In this document: one piece after another, positions 63,389 through 64,000 of the stretch
Numbering within the stretch: the stretch's first letter is position 1
Layout of the letters: each line of letters opens with the position of its first letter
DNA from: Brachypterus glaber
Lineage: Eukaryota > Arthropoda > Insecta > Coleoptera > Kateretidae
DNA: 64,000 nucleotides
NCBI GenBank assembly: GCA_958510825.1
Contig: OY294044.1
Location: 76,120,895 to 76,184,894, forward strand
Direction of reading: 5' to 3'
Program-made: the position numbers and the translations under genes
The notes under the pieces: model-generated
The model's input: only the letters and a program-made list of their open reading frames with translations
What the model was told of the DNA's origin: nothing
The model's database searches: none

Positions 63389-64000
63389 ATATGGGTATTT
63401 CTGTACGAATCCATACCACCTTGGTGATTGAATGTCACGGATTTTCGTTAAACTTTTTTTATATTATCACCACTCTAATACTAAAAGCCTTATGCAAAAA
63501 AAAAGAATTTAAAAAAAATTTTTGGCTGAGATATGATTTTTTTTAAATTTTGTAATTTTTCAATTTTTGACGATAAAGAAAACAGCTTTATTTTCAATTT
63601 ATTACTATAAGTCTGACAATTTTAATTCAAATTTGATGAAATTTGGTGCACCCATGTAAACTTAGATGACAATCTTGAATTTTTTATAATTTTTTTTAAT
63701 AGTGGGTTTCTGCTCTTCTTCTTCTTCAAAAATATTTTTTTACGTTTTTTTATAACTATGTTTAACCCGATTTTTCGTAAAGTGCCCCCCCTACGATTTT
63801 TCTCAAATTTTGGTCAAATGTACTTCTAAGTGTCCTTTTTTTAATGAGGTAAAATTTATTCTGGGCAAATTAGGTTTACTATATATTTTAGCCATTTTAA
63901 ATTTTTACGACAATGAGGAATTGTGCTGGAAATAGCTGTTTTACAAAAAAAGGCACATATTATTTTTTTAATAGTTTAGGTCAAATGCTTCATTTTAAGA
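63389..64000 (-). repeat. ~0.6-kb repeat, inverted partner of 51480-52058
   Basis: It starts ATATGGGTATTTCTGTACGA and carries the partner's blocks in reverse complement, including CTTCTTCTTCTTC and GGGCAAATTAGGTTTACTAT. It runs off the end of the window, so its full length is unknown. Confidence 0.85.

Noticed and set aside
51480..64000. Polinton/Maverick-like element bounded by long inverted repeats
   Set aside because: No polymerase, integrase, ATPase or capsid-like frame anywhere between the inverted copies, and the copies are only moderately similar.

Overview
The window is about 70% A+T and looks like gene-poor, repeat-rich nuclear DNA of an arthropod, most likely an insect. The order cannot be settled from the sequence. 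Support comes from 5'-truncated Jockey/CR1-group LINEs, tRNA-derived SINEs with target duplications, decayed Tc1/mariner, pogo-like and hAT elements, many foldback MITEs, and the widespread 'CCGACTTCCAAAAAGGAGG' repeat. There is no bacterial-style gene organisation and no multi-exon host gene that I can support. The only long reading frame (open from 13836 to 15845) is the reverse transcriptase of a LINE copy.

Layout. 1-9.4 kb is a field of terminal-inverted-repeat elements: a family with CACAG ends at 201, 4960 and 6927, and MITEs at 1257, 2543, 3744, 6314 and 7885. At 9520-9745 sits a small, transcript-like unit: two overlapping short ORFs, the second predicting a 42-residue single-pass membrane peptide, followed by AATAAA. 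11.1-12 kb holds a TA-flanked MITE. 13.8-16 kb holds the LINE. 16.2-27.7 kb holds large foldback elements, a tRNA-derived SINE at 18175 with a 13-bp target duplication, a hAT-like MITE, an A+T-rich palindromic element of 490 bp, and a G+C-rich, codon-like fragment enclosed by short inverted repeats at 27270-27728. 28.2-29.7 kb is a three-level nested insertion. 30.1-30.9 kb is a dead mariner with a decayed transposase.

35-40 kb is dominated by local duplications. A ~640-bp unit is repeated in tandem. One unit carries a templated 137-bp insert copied from 1.7 kb upstream, and also a 243-bp palindromic element that encloses a tRNA-like sequence. 40.6-45 kb holds two more LINE 3' ends on the minus strand, one of them inserted in a SINE-like repeat, and a TA-flanked MITE. 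45.27-46.59 kb is a nearly perfect 1.3-kb palindrome. 47-64 kb holds further foldbacks, a non-autonomous pogo-like element with a PHD-finger-like coding remnant (52468), a hAT MITE with a perfect 8-bp target duplication (62407), and a pair of ~0.6-kb inverted copies 11 kb apart.

Nothing here forms a working pathway. The window is a record of insertion, nesting and template switching. The items most worth a second look are the tRNA inside a palindrome, the young 1.3-kb palindrome with hammerhead-like cores, the tiny membrane ORF, and the exon-like fragment between inverted repeats. I could not run homology searches, folding or repeat finding; all boundaries were read by eye and may be off by several bases.
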